Assembly: GCA_964036195.1 (NCBI GenBank)
Contig: OZ038456.1
Coordinates: forward strand, 14,198,001-14,262,000
DNA length: 64,000 nt
Origin: Sphaerolaimus hirsutus
Lineage: Eukaryota > Nematoda > Chromadorea > Monhysterida > Sphaerolaimidae
Direction: 5' to 3'
Shown piece by piece: positions 1 to 10,655 of this stretch (the first letter of the stretch is position 1; every line of letters begins with the position of its first letter). The position numbers and the translations under genes are program-made. Below the pieces are notes generated by a model that worked only from the letters and a program-made list of their open reading frames with translations, ran no database searches and had not been told where the DNA came from.

Positions 1-3000
1 ATAAAATTTTTTGTCATCCATCTATTGGGGAGTGGTGTTTTTTTGGATAATAAGCGAATTTTTGAGAAATTTTTCACATTAATCTCACATTATTGAATAT
101 TGTATAGTAGGGGAGTGGTGTTGGTAACACATCCCCAAAATTTTAGATTTATACCGCTCCCACAGCTCAAAAATCAGCAGGTGCCGGACCTGCTGTGGGA
201 CACCAAAAAAGCCACAAAAAAATTTTGGGGCGACCCACCCTGAGAGGGGTCGCCGCGACCCCCCTAATTCATGCGAGGTAGAGGGGGGTTGCGCCAATAT
301 CTCCTCCAAGTTTCAGCCTCTGCGGCACCCTAGAACTGGGTATAGGATGTGAGAAGTAAAATCAAAAAATGGGTGCCGGACGTGACCGGGAAGGTGTTTA
401 CAATGTAATAATAGGCTGTGATATGTTAGTGTAGGGTATAATATCCTGCCATTGTGCTTCCACATACTTCCACTGTGGAAAACACCGCTCCCAATGGATT
501 AGCCTTCTCTTATAACATTTTTAAAGCACTATTCCATGCTTAACTTCACTAGAAGTCACGAACATTCAACAGAAAGCAATACCGGTATACAGACAGTTTT
601 GTTTTTAATATGTGACAAGTTTACATAAAAATTGATTTTTGGATGACATTACAACTCGTTATGCTATCACATGGAGCCACAGCCAGTCTCTATCGCTATA
701 TATAACATCATAAAGTACTGCCTATTGTCTGGTATACATGTATTTATATTTATGTTGATGACATCATAACTATATTTGGGAGCATTTGAAAGACCTTTTT
801 TAATTGTGTTTTGTCATACCCATGTTATTGAAAGAAATGTTTTCATCCCTTATCGGGACCACTATAAAATTCTGGAACCGGCCGGGGCTGGGGGACCGTA
901 CCAGTGCCAGGACCGGGACTGACATATTCTATTATCGGGACTGGGACCGGGATAGCACCCGGCTTTTTAGGGAACGGTCATAATATGTAAACGTAATAGT
1001 GCATTTCTTTGCACTTGAGCATGCAAATTTCGACTTTTGTGTGACACAATGTATGTTGCCATATTTAACGAACCCCCTTATTTCAAAAGTTATATTCGTA
1101 CCCATACTTATTGGCGCACGGGACACTGAAACTTTGGTACATAGGTACAAAAAAACTGATTAGGTACAAAAAATGTAGCAATATACCTGATGCATTAGTT
1201 CAAAAAAACGGTTTCAATGCTTGCATAAAAAACGTTTTCTATTTTTTTTTAATTTTGAAAAAAACCCGCCATCACTATGCGGAACTGCAAATACGGAAAT
1301 GAGAAATCTACCAAACAGGACGCTTTTGATGGGTATGAAATTTGACGCGCTCTCCAACTTCAAAGGATAACAAATTCCGGCGGGGTGAGGAAAAAATGAC
1401 CCCTCCCCCCTGCCCCCCTGAATAACTTCCCCCTCTTAAATAACTCCTCCCTCTGATGAAAAGTATACAATACAAAACTATAAAATAATAGTAGGGTATG
1501 GCAGCGACAGCAGAAAGCAGATACATAATGTGTATGCAGTGTATACACATTGTATTGTTGTTGTTGGACAGTGAAATACCTGAATTACACGAGTTTACAT
1601 ACTGCATCCATACAATGAATTAAGTCCAAGTTTCCTGAGAAAATAATAACTTTCCCCCTCGAATAACTCCCCCCACCAACGACGAAAAAATAACTCCCCT
1701 GGGGTCTTATTCGACGATTTAGGGTGCCTACATTTCCGCAATGGATGTCCGTTTTTTTGTTGCAAAAATCGCAAAATTTTAAAATGCTGTCTCCGCACTT
1801 ACGGAAGTGAAACGTTCGAATCCTTCAGTGTACCATGCGACGTTAAGGCCCTGTTGAAGGATAGTAGCTCATTCTAGATCCCGTAAATGGTTTTTATTCA
1901 AAGTCAGAATTGTAGTTGTAGCAGGTAGTGTGCTATTATATCTATTGCTTTACCATTTGCTTTTTATTTAAGTGCTGTCTTTTCAGTAATCCATCAGAAT
2001 CTCTAAGTTCATCACGCATAAATCAGTATCAGACTCTAACAAATAGGGTTCGGATGATATGGATGGATATGATAGGCAATGATGGGAAAAAATTCGAAAG
2101 TTCGAAAAAGTTTCCGATTTTTTTGGAGTTTTCGAATTTTTATCTCACCACTAAAACACTTTAAAATTGACTTTTTCCTAAAAATAGTGAAATTGTTTTT
2201 TGAATTTTTGGATCTTTGGTAACAAGTTGGAAGTAAACTATGGTGTCAACTCTCCATTTTTTGAGGATTAATTTTTACCTTTCCCTTTTCTGTTTTCTGG
2301 CAGCTAAATTTTTTTACCCTTTCCAATTTCAATTTTCTATTAAAAAAATTTTTAGTCACCCTACTTGGCTGTTACCAATACATTAAGATTCAAAGTTCAG
2401 CAGAAAAATTTGAAAATGCAATTATCTAGTGAAAAAAATTCTAGAAGTATTCAAGAAAATCCGAAAAACAGAAATTCATTAACTGTTTTTTGAAAGAATT
2501 TCGAAAAGTCAGTTTAGGAAAGACATAATTTAATCACTTTTTCCAGAGTGTTTGCCATCATTACCTTGTAGATACGGATATTTCATACTCAATATTCTTG
2601 TCCATGTATAATTATTAAATGTGCTCTTTATCCATAGATAATTATAAATTATAATTATAAAATATTCGATACTCCATCCCTTAGTATCAATATTTGTCAA
2701 CTATAGATACATCAAAGTAAAAAAAATTATTATTTTGATTCGAACCCTACTTAACAAATCACATGCAATTGTAATAGAAGGTATGATCGCCTGAATCCTA
2801 TTTTATACTTTTGTACATTGCCTGTCATTTTTCTTTAAAAGGTGCTATCCTCCACATTCTTGTTCTCCTGAATTGGAAAGGGACTGTGTCTGCCTCATCT
2901 CATGGTCCAGAGTGTTTTGCGCTTGGAAAAAAGAAAAATATTATTTTTAAGTCAAACTGGTTAACTGACGCTTTTGGACCCAGGTCAGATAAATCCACAG

Positions 3001-3342
3001 AATTTGGTATGTAACTTTTGATTGGAAAGCAATATTTGAGCGATTATGAGTGGGGATGGAGAGAAACATATTTTACAACCCGTCAAAATTAATTTACCCT
3101 CAAAACTGTAATCATCCTCTCTGCGATAGTTTTTAGTTTTATTGCTGGGATGGACGGTGTTTTTTCAAGTTTTAAAAATATATATTAAAAAACAACATCA
3201 ACACGGCGATCTGCATAACGAAATAAATACATAACGAGTCACATAAAAATGAATATTTTTGATATAAATCACCATTTAAAATGCTCCCATGGCTCCACAG
3301 CCATTGTATGACTATTTATAAGGTCACAAATTAACTGACACA

Positions 3343-3764
3343 CAGGGACGTATCCAGGATTTTTGAGCGGGGGGGGGGGGGCTGCTTGTTTACGGAGCCC
3401 GGCGAACGGGGGGGGGAGGCTCAGCCCCCCCCCCCCCTCAAATTTTACCTATAAAGTGAGGTAAAAGCCCCCCCATTCGTAGGCGCCACGCCATGGTGCC
3501 ATTGGCGTTGGCGCTGGCGCCAAAAATCGCTTATTATGTATGTAAATACACCTACATATAGAGCGACAGGCCGGCCATTTAGTGTATTTACAGGGTCGAC
3601 TGTTTATAATACCTCTGTGTGGTGGACGAATGCGCGCTTGCGCGCAAAATTTTTTACACCACACCTTAAAAATTGCTACGAAAAGTTGATTTTCCTCGTG
3701 TTTTTCAAGTCCGACCCCGAGAACGGGGGGGGGGCTGCAGCCCCCCCCCCTGGATACGTCCTTG
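3343..3764. mobile_element. hAT-type MITE, CAGGGACGTAGCC family
   Basis: The left end reads CAGGGACGTATCCAGG and the right end is its inverted copy ending TACGTCCTTG. Flanks CTGACACA and CTGACACC form an 8-bp target duplication with one mismatch. The inside holds long G and C runs and no transposase. Same family as the elements at 26057-26405 and 57145-57983. Confidence 0.75.
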
Positions 3765-3930
3765 CTGACACCTGTCTGACATGCCTGTAACTCGACTGAC
3801 TCATAACGATATTTGAGAACTTTTGAAAAAATACGTTCAAAAAACAACTTTTTTGAAAATACAGGGTCGTTGAAAAAACGTTTTTTCCAACCCTAGTTAT
3901 TTATGACATAGAGCTGACTTAAAGACGCAC

Positions 3931-4061
3931 CTGCCCTTGCTTCTTTTTGCCTTCTCATCGCTGGGTGGCGGTTTCGATGGGAGCCGACTTTTGAGCCTCC
4001 TCTTGCCATGCGAGCGCTTCTTGCGGCTCTTTGGTGGCGCCGCCGGCGCGCCCGCATCTTT
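3931..4061 (-). CDS. Exon of unidentified membrane protein: Lys/Arg-rich cytosolic tail
   Basis: Acceptor CCCCAAACAG precedes an open frame that starts at a codon boundary and ends at donor CAG|GTGCGT in phase 2. The peptide begins KDAGAPAAPPKSRKKRS and is very basic and proline-rich, with several RKKR and KRR clusters, consistent with a disordered tail that may carry nuclear-localisation or nucleic-acid-binding signals. Its entry phase fits the two exons upstream (4301-4372, 4711-4845). The protein family was not recognised and downstream exons lie outside the window. Confidence 0.6.
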
Positions 4062-4106
4062 CTGTTTGGGGAACGCTAAAAGTTACATGTTAATGTGGTG
4101 GTCGGT

Positions 4107-4278
4107 GACAAGTGGACTGTCGACTGTCGGTTTTCAAAAGGAAGACTTTTCACCTCTCCGTTTTTCCGGAAACTGGAAATTTTCATTTTTCCGCTTTTCC
4201 GGCACTGGGAATTTTTATTTTTCCGACAGCCAAAATTTTTGTTACCTGCCCCTAGAAAGTTTTTTCGACACCCTAGTG
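4107..4278. mobile_element. hAT-like relic, TAGGGTGTC family
   Basis: Lies in the intron between exons 4301-4372 and 3931-4061. The right end is GACACCCTA followed by GTGACAAG, and the same octamer occurs on the left near 4105, suggesting an 8-bp duplication. The inside is built from TTTTCCGG/TTTTTCCG repeats like those of the element at 49966-51899. Confidence 0.5.
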
Positions 4279-4300
4279 ACAAGCCGCTCGACCAAGTTAC

Positions 4301-4372
4301 CATGCTGACTAGTACGTCGCCGCTGTTCGTGTCCAGTTGCGTATTGGACTCTGCCGCTTGCGCTGGCTCAGC
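4301..4372 (-). CDS. Exon of unidentified membrane protein: acidic/polar linker
   Basis: This 72-bp, 24-codon exon has acceptor ATAACGCAG and donor ATG|GTAACT, both in phase 0. The peptide starts AEPAQAAESNTQLDTNSG. It joins in frame to the transmembrane exon at 4711-4845 and the basic-tail exon at 3931-4061. No domain was recognised. Confidence 0.6.
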
Positions 4373-4710
4373 CTGCGTTATCTATAGATTTAATTCAGTT
4401 TAACTATCTAGATACTGTATTTCCTTGAAAAACCCCCTCTCTCGTGCAACCCCCCCAACATTTTCACTATGAAAAAATAAAACCCCGGGGGGTATTTCGA
4501 GGAATACAGTACCTAATTTTTTAAACCCGACACATTTCCTTCGAGTCTCATTCGTCGCACCTGAAATCTGTACTAGTCAAGCTAAATACCAAAGAGACTC
4601 CGCATTGAACCGAATAGTGTTTCATTTAAGATGCAATGAATTGGGCTGCCCGAAAAACGCGTCTGGTCCATTAAATTCCGTCCCAAATTCAGTCAGCCTG
4701 ACCAACTAAC

Positions 4711-4845
4711 TTTCTTGGCCCCATCGTCCCTTATTTTCCCTTCGTTTTGCACTGTACTCTGAGCTGGGCCCCTCTTAGAAAAATAGAAAAAGGCCGCTGC
4801 GGCGATTATTGCCACAATCACGAGCAGCGCGAAGGCGCCCATGTT
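4711..4845 (-). CDS. Exon of unidentified membrane protein: transmembrane segment
   Basis: A 135-bp phase 0/0 exon with acceptor CGCCAATAG and donor AAA|GTTAGT. It encodes one strongly hydrophobic helix, MGAFALLVIVAIIAAAAFFY, followed by SKRG. By the positive-inside rule this suggests a single-pass anchor with a cytosolic C-terminus, followed by a polar stretch. It joins in phase to 10126-10332 upstream and 4301-4372 downstream. The donor has T at +3, like many donors in this window. Confidence 0.65.
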
Positions 4846-4961
4846 CTATTGGCGCTTTTATATTTAGTTCAGTGTTGACCGGATGGTGACTGCATGTCGC
4901 CGACATTTTTTTAGATTGAAAGCGGTTATTCGAAGTGATTAGATGTTTGCGGATTTGGATC

Positions 4962-5059
4962 ACTTTGATCTGATAAACTGATTTTTTTCTGTAGGGTTCA
5001 AAATACGCGAGAGTGTGTTATCAATCGTACGAAATCATACTGGCTGCGTCGTTTCGCAG
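4962..5059. other. Intronic sequence between nested genes, no feature
   Basis: AT-rich spacer between the membrane-protein exon on the minus strand and the first RIM exon on the plus strand. It ends in the RIM acceptor GTTTCGCAG. I see no repeat end or ORF in it. Confidence 0.4.
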
Positions 5060-5131
5060 ACCGTTTGGGCGTGCCGGCTGTGCCAACGACGGCAGCAACT
5101 GTTGGCGAAGAGCGGCCGTTGGTTCCACCAG
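5060..5131 (+). CDS. RIMS: RIM (Rab3-interacting molecule) exon: end of the FYVE-type zinc finger
   Basis: This 24-codon phase 0/0 exon has acceptor GTTTCGCAG and donor CCAG|GTGCC. The peptide TVWACRLCQRRQQLLAKSG, then RWFHQ, matches the last CxxC knuckle and following helix of the RIM zinc finger (family pattern WxCxLCRKQQE-LTKSG-WF). In animals RIM is a presynaptic active-zone scaffold that binds Rab3-GTP and Munc13 through this region. The intron directly downstream is one complete introner element (5132-5325). Earlier zinc-finger exons were not found in the window. Rabphilin-type fingers are an alternative, but the QRRQQLLAKSG signature favours RIM. Confidence 0.72.
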
Positions 5132-5325
5132 GTGCCAGTCCCGGACCCTGTAAAATGCCCTGTAAAATGTAAAATGTCACGCAAAGTGTCAAAAGTCGTG
5201 TAAAATGCCCTGCAAAATGTCAATTCGGTTGCCATTTTGCAGGGCATTTTCCATAACTTTTGACACTTTGCATGACATTTTACATTTCACACGGCGTTTT
5301 ACAGTGTCCGGGACTGCCCCCACAG
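5132..5325 (+). mobile_element. Introner element forming a whole RIM intron
   Basis: The intron starts GTGCCAGTCCCGGACCCTG and ends with the inverted copy CCGGGACTGCCCCCACAG, so the 194-bp element and the intron have the same limits. Inside are subterminal inverted repeats of AAAATGCCCTG and AAAGTGTCAAAAG type. There is no coding capacity. Related copies form introns at 25462-25645 and 60671-60843. Confidence 0.85.
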
Positions 5326-5521
5326 GGCGGCGCGAGCAAGTCGGCCGTGAGCACGCCCACCATGACGTTGCCCTCGGCCGCCGGCTTCATGGGCTCCAGC
5401 ACGTCTATGGGCGCCGCCGCCGCCGTTGGCAACGGCAGCGGGCCGCGAGCCGCCGGTGATTGGGGCCGCCAGCGCCAGTTGCCACCGACCAGCGCCAGCC
5501 ACGACGCCATTGCCGGTTCTC
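5326..5521 (+). CDS. RIMS: RIM exon: Gly/Ser/Ala-rich linker after the zinc finger
   Basis: Acceptor CCCCCACAG is supplied by the introner, and the donor is TCTC|GTGAGT. The exon enters in phase 0 and leaves in phase 1. The peptide starts GGASKSAVSTPTMTLPSAAG and is rich in Gly, Ser and Ala, as expected for the disordered region between the zinc finger and PDZ domain of RIM. It joins in phase to the 72-bp zinc-finger exon and to 6654-6844. Assignment rests on the upstream exon, since this linker is not conserved between phyla. Confidence 0.65.
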
Positions 5522-5639
5522 GTGAGTATTTATTTACTCGATAGTTTTTTACTCTACAGCTTAGGTTCGGTAGATTTTGAATCTAAATATGCGTGGCTGG
5601 AGACCGAGTATAGGTGGTAGTGTGGATGGGCTGATGGAA

Positions 5640-5945
5640 ATACTTAAGTACCTACCGCAAATTCTCGTAAAAAGCTCCTCTCGAATAACACCCCCTTGAA
5701 AAACTCCTCCTGTTTACAAGGTGAGGAAAAAATATCCCCCTCAAATAACACGCCCTCTTGAATAACTCCTGCGTCTGGATGAAAAGTTTTCGCTGTTGGA
5801 CAGTTAAATACCTGTATTACATTGATTTGACAGACTACATCCATACAATGAATTAAGTCTAAGTTTTTTTAGGAAAAAATAAGTCCCCCTTGAATAACCG
5901 CCTTGAACAACTCCCCCTTAGAAACGTCTGGCGAAAAAATAGCTC
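5640..5945. repeat. Cluster of CTCGAATAACTCCCCC repeat units
   Basis: Repeated AATAACTCCCCC/AATAACACCCCC units interspersed with GAGGAAAAAATA. This is the filler seen inside many CCGTATT-end mariner-like elements in the window. It sits in the RIM intron beside a long foldback. Confidence 0.5.
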
Positions 5946-6578
5946 CCCTGGGGCCAGATTTAATACTCTTGACAGATTTGTAGGGTAGGGCGTACGCCCA
6001 ATAGATTTTTTAAAGTTCAGCCGCATCGACGCACATGCACCGAGAGCAAGGCGGTTCGTAAAATACACGAAACTATCCCTTAAGGTCGCCGATATTGCAA
6101 TATGACGTATATCGCTTCGATTTTGGCCCGGAAATCACGATTTCGTCATTTCCTGGCCGTCTGCCAATTCGTTTTTTTTTTGTCGGGCGGGTTACTCGCA
6201 TAAGTCGCGCTTTTGTATAGTCAGGTGGTAACTTTTGTAGTGTTCACTGTCTGCAACCGAAACCATGAGGGCAGCGACAAGAAAGAAATGCATGCACGAG
6301 CGTACAAAAGCGCGACTTATGCGAGTAACCCGCCCGACAAAATAAAACAAAAAACGAATTGGCAGACGGCCAAGAAATGACGAAATCGTGATTTCCGGGC
6401 CAAAATCGAAGTGATATACGTAAAATTGCAATATCGGCAACCTTAAGGGATGGTTTCGTATTTTTTACGAACCGCCTTGCTCTCGGTGCATGTGCGTCGA
6501 TGCGGCTAAACTGAAAATCTATCGGGCGTACGCCCTACCCTACAAATCTGTAGGGAGTATTAAATCTGGCCCCGGGGT
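5943..6578. repeat. Long foldback (inverted repeat), arms about 270 bp
   Basis: Left arm 5943-6217 and right arm 6300-6578 are near-perfect inverted copies, for example GCGCGACTTATGCGAGTAAC at 6310 against its complement near 6190. The loop is about 80 bp. No ORF spans it. It lies inside the RIM intron. Confidence 0.8.
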
Positions 6579-6653
6579 CTCATTCGAGGATTTAGGGCAA
6601 CTTAAAAAAGTCCAAAATTGATTTTCAAACCCCCAAAAACTCACTCTTCATAG

Positions 6654-6844
6654 GCAACCTGCGAATTGGCGATATCGGCCAGCACTCGACGCACAACGGG
6701 GGCGGCGCGCACGACGCGCAGTCGCAACAGCAGCGGCAGTACTACCAACATGAAGATCAACGACAACAGCAGCCGCAGCGGCAGCAATTTGCGCCGCGGC
6801 AAGAACAACACTTCGGCGATCAACAGTATTACGTGCAGCAGCAG
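6654..6844 (+). CDS. RIMS: RIM exon: Gln-rich linker
   Basis: Acceptor CACTCTTCATAG and donor CAGCAGCAG|GTGGGT. It enters in phase 1, matching the donor at 5521, and leaves in phase 0. The peptide starts NLRIGDIGQHSTHNGGG and becomes Gln-rich (QQQRQYYQHEDQRQQQPQRQ). Arthropod and other invertebrate RIM proteins often have low-complexity linkers before the PDZ domain, but this stretch alone is not diagnostic. No later RIM exon (PDZ, C2A, C2B) was found; the N gap at 7910 and later repeats follow. Confidence 0.62.
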
Positions 6845-7047
6845 GTGGGTCTGGGGTTGGGGTTGCCTGTTTCACTTTTGAGATGTGTCGGTTGCATTTC
6901 TGATTGTGAATGTGATAGTGAATGTCTGTTTGGTCTCAGTGGTGGTGGTAGTGTTGAATGTTTGGCAGTTTGTGGGCCGGAAGCTGGATTGATTCACATG
7001 CTTGCCTGTTTGAATTCACATTACCTTCATGTAGATATGGAAAATAC

Positions 7048-7200
7048 GTGTGGAGGAAAGTGTAAAATGTCATTCAAAATGTTATACAAATATGTGAGAT
7101 AAATGCAAAGTGTCAAAACTTCAGTAATAATTCTTCTCTTTTTGTTTTGATTGACATTTTACATTCATTTGACGTTTTCCACTTTTTCTTTACAATTTAC
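7048..7200. repeat. Degenerate palindromic element with GTGTAAAATGTC units
   Basis: Contains GTGTAAAATGTCATTC and the inverted TGACATTTTACATTCATTTG, arranged around TTCTTTTTGTTTTGATTG. This resembles the inside of the introner family at 14631-14839, without recognisable ends. Confidence 0.4.
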
Positions 7201-7204
7201 ACTG

Positions 7205-7648
7205 ACGCCGGAGTTACAGCACAGCGACAAATAGGAGCTGACGCGACAAATTCATTGTAGACAAATTACAAATACTCAAGAACAAGGATATCCATCCCTA
7301 AATTGACATGTTGCAAGCAGTAACCCATATCTACACCGTGTCCAAAAATTATCCGAAGAGCTCCAGTAGTTTTCGAAAAATAAATTTAAAATAAAAATTT
7401 CGCGATTACTCGGCAATTCCAAACGAGAAATGTCGCCGACAAATAGCGAAATTTTTAATTTTGATTTATATCGTAAGGACCACCGGAGCTTTTTGAATAA
7501 TTTTTGGACACGATGTAGATATGATGTAACTGCTTACAACATGTCAATTTAGCGATGGATATCCTTAGTGTTCTTGAGTATTAGTAATTTGTAGACAATG
7601 AATTTGTCGCTTCAGCTCCTATTTGTCGTTGTGCTGTAACTCCGGCTT
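7205..7648. repeat. Long foldback, arms about 210 bp
   Basis: Left arm starts GCCGGAGTTACAGCACAGCG at 7207. The right arm, near 7613-7647, is its complement ending GCTGTAACTCCGGC. Symmetry runs through most of both arms with scattered changes, and the centre is near 7425. No coding capacity. Confidence 0.8.
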
Positions 7649-7909
7649 TAGGGGTGCGGGACCCCCTGGGTGGGGTTAACTAGTAATTACGTAGTCCCAA
7701 AACCCGTCCCCATTTGGAGATAGATCACTCCTGCGTGATTTTTAATTACCTTATATCCTCGAATATATAATATATCCTTATCCCCGGGCAGTTAATTTCG
7801 GTCAGACGTTTTTGGCTGGGGAGTTGAATTTGGGGGTATTCGATAGGGGAGGAGTTTTTCTCATCGGAAAATAAGGTAAACGCATGATCCAGTTGTGTGA
7901 ACGCATGAT

Positions 7910-8109
7910 NNNNNNNNNNNNNNNNNNNNNNNNNNNNNNNNNNNNNNNNNNNNNNNNNNNNNNNNNNNNNNNNNNNNNNNNNNNNNNNNNNNNNNNNNNN
8001 NNNNNNNNNNNNNNNNNNNNNNNNNNNNNNNNNNNNNNNNNNNNNNNNNNNNNNNNNNNNNNNNNNNNNNNNNNNNNNNNNNNNNNNNNNNNNNNNNNNN
8101 NNNNNNNNN
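7910..8109. other. Assembly gap, 200 N
   Basis: Exactly 200 N, the usual placeholder for a gap of unknown size. ORFs drawn across it are artefacts. Confidence 0.99.
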
Positions 8110-9254
8110 TTTCATTATGACAATTTGATTCAAGAGTTCGCATTAATTTCTTGTATGGGAAATCTGCTGCAATATAGGGATAATCTGGTCCTAAAAATGA
8201 AATCTCCATGTTATTCTGATCATTTTAAGTGTTCATCAGTGTAAATCGGCTGAGAAATGGCCGAGATATGGAGTTTTGAAGTTGCATGCATGTGCTTATT
8301 TATGTGTATACGAGGGAAAAGTTTAAAGCGCCATAACTTTTGATCGGAAAGAGATATCGATCTCATTTCTGTTTCATTGAGTTTCTCTCGATCAGAAGAA
8401 TAGGATAGCATGTTCAAAAAGCAAACTTTTGCGGACATTTTGCATTTTGAAATCGGGCTAAATCGATATATAAACAAATGTGTATCTCTGATTTGACCTC
8501 AGAAATGAACTCTCCGAACATTTGTGATCATTTTAACATTTTAATGACTAAAATCGGTTCACAAATGACCGAGCTATTGATGTTCAAAGTTTGCGTGTTC
8601 TTGGCGACACCCAAAAAAACGCAAATTACAGTGTTTTTATAGACCCCCCCCCCTATCTCCGGTCTGGGGGGTCGTAGAAAAAAATCGTCGAACTTGTAAC
8701 TAGCCCCGACCTGAAACCATAACATATCCAAATTTCAACATTTTTCGCCAAGCGGTTCCCGAGTTATTAACGCGTGCTGACCGGCTGACCCCCCCCCCAA
8801 AAAAAATGCTAACCCCAAAATCCGCTATGCCCCTACCAGACCCATGGTATAAATATATGAATAGGTACAGGTTCCGTCCCAGGCGAAGTTACGCCAACAA
8901 ACGCGCGCGCTGCGCTCGGGACAATTCCCGAGTAGATTGACAGTGACCTAACGTTAACGATGGCAAACCCCCCGAAAAAAAGTATTTAAATTTTTAAGTG
9001 TTTTTTCCTAAATGAATTTTCGAATTTTCGAATTTTTTCCCAAATGAATTTTCGAATTTCGAATTTAATTTTCGAATTTTCGAATTTTCGAATCTTTTTT
9101 GTCAATTTTCGAATCTTTTTCACAAAATGTTGAATTTTGAGCTTAAAACACAGTATTTGGACTGTTTTCATGTTTGGAACCCCTTTTAACCTTAATTTCA
9201 CTGTGATTTTGCACCATTTCTGAACGCCTTCCAAAAAAAACGCTTGTGTATATA
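8110..9254. other. Gene-free intronic DNA with TTCGAATTTTCGAA simple repeat
   Basis: No exon seen. From about 8985 to 9125 there is a run of AATTTTCGAATTTTCGAA units; the same motif returns at 9620-9780. The rest is AT-rich with short C runs. Confidence 0.5.
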
Positions 9255-9370
9255 CCGTATTTCTTCGATTTTATTGACTGTTCATTTACATGGCCATGCT
9301 CAATTACTTTAACGGGTTTGGAGGGCATCTGAAGAATACATTGACAGTCAATAAAATCGAAGAAATACGG
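9255..9370. mobile_element. Mariner-like MITE, CCGTATT family, TA duplication
   Basis: A 116-bp element with ends CCGTATTTCTTCGATTTTAT and its inverted copy ATAAAATCGAAGAAATACGG, flanked by TA on both sides. No ORF. Confidence 0.75.
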
Positions 9371-10125
9371 TAACTGCCCCTCGGACTTTTTGATGGACCT
9401 GTGTCCCCGTTTCTGCGCCGCGGTTCTAATTGTTCACGGCACGGCTCAGTGCATTCCTCAATATATGTGTCGGGTCCGCTGCTGCTGCCGCGGACCCCAT
9501 TTCAATGTTTTATGGGTTTTTTCTATTACATCAGTCTTTTTCAGACCCACCACATATCAATTGTCGCTTTATTTTGCACGCTGAACTTAAGAGTGTGTTT
9601 TGTCGCCTTGAATTACCTGAAAAATTCGAAAACTATTTTTGAATTTTCGAATTTTCGAATTTTCGAATTTTTTGAAAAATAAATCGATTTTTAAGTGTTT
9701 TTTCCAGGGGTGGAATAAAAATTCGAAAATTATGAAAAAATTCGAAAATTCGAAAATGTTTTCGAATTTTTGAATCTTTTTTTGCCATCGTTACCTAACG
9801 TAAATAAATACATATTTACATACATTAGGGATGGCACAAAACTGTTTCTTTTAACGACCCTGTTTGTTTAAAATATTTATGGAATGCCTTTTAATTTCAA
9901 TATTTTAATTTAAAATTTTTATTGAATCTTCCATTATAGATGATGTCATGATGAAGTGTTTCCTTCAGAAAAAAGCATAGCACGCAGTCCGTCGAGTATT
10001 TTAGTTGATTGAACACGCTGAACACATCAACTACTACACATGTAAATTGGCCGACTAAATACATCAAGCACTTAATCAAACTGACAACAGCCTGACCCAC
10101 TGGCAGTGAAAAGAACCCATCTAAC

Positions 10126-10332
10126 CTGCTCGCGCAGCGCGGCGAGCATACCGCCGAACAGGGGCACGAGGGCGCCGCCGAACTGCGTGCGCCACTGCGC
10201 CGGGTCGACCAGCTGGGCCACGTTGCCGCCGGCTTGGACGACGGCCTGGGCGACCGAACCGCACCACGCGTCCACGTGCTGCGCCAACGGGCCCGCCTGC
10301 CCCGCCACGGCCGCCACCAAAGTGTTCGTCGC
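10126..10332 (-). CDS. Exon of unidentified membrane protein: Ala/Gly/Val-rich region
   Basis: A 207-bp, 69-codon phase 0/0 exon with acceptor CACTCTTAG and donor GAGCAG|GTTAGA. It is much more GC-rich than its surroundings. The peptide includes LAQHVDAWCGSVAQAVVQAG and ends GGMLAALREQ. It is amphipathic and Ala-rich with no motif I can name. It joins in frame to 4711-4845 across a 5.3-kb intron that contains the RIM exons on the other strand. It could instead be the 3' continuation of the USP transcript, since 12483-12602 also ends in phase 0, but no USP homology is visible. Confidence 0.6.
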
Positions 10333-10389
10333 CTAAGAGTGTGCACCGGGTTTTACATGCGCTATGCGCAGTGGCATATGGTCCTGGCA

Positions 10390-10655
10390 CATGAGCAGTA
10401 ATGCGAAAGCGCCATGGCGTTTTTGGCGCTTGGTGTTGGCGCTATTTTTGCTGGCGCCATTGGCGCTTAGCGCCATGCAAATAAAAAGTGCCATGGCGCT
10501 TTTGGCGCTATTTTTTCCTGGCGCCAGGAACAAAATATCTGGCGCTGGTGCTTGGCGCTAGTGCCAAAGCAAAAAGCGCCATGGCGCTGGGGATCGGAAA
10601 AGTGCCATGGCGCTTGGCGTCAAAGTCCTGGCGCTTTTCACATCACTAGGTACAC
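10390..10655. repeat. GGCGCCATGGCGC-type palindromic minisatellite
   Basis: Irregular repeats of AAAGCGCCATGGCG, CTTGGCGCT and CCTGGCGCCA, ending in TTTTCACATCACTA, a terminus like that of the TAGTGATG hAT elements. CACATGAG occurs on both flanks, but the left terminus does not match, so the boundaries are uncertain. Confidence 0.55.

Noticed and set aside
2811..3014. 67-codon plus-strand frame after TTTCTTTAAAAG, with LNWKGTVSASSHGPECFALG
   Set aside because: It has an acceptor-like start but no convincing donor, phase partner or family match.
7802..8209. ORFs spanning the N run, and the same at 32089-32421
   Set aside because: Translated N placeholders, no sequence.
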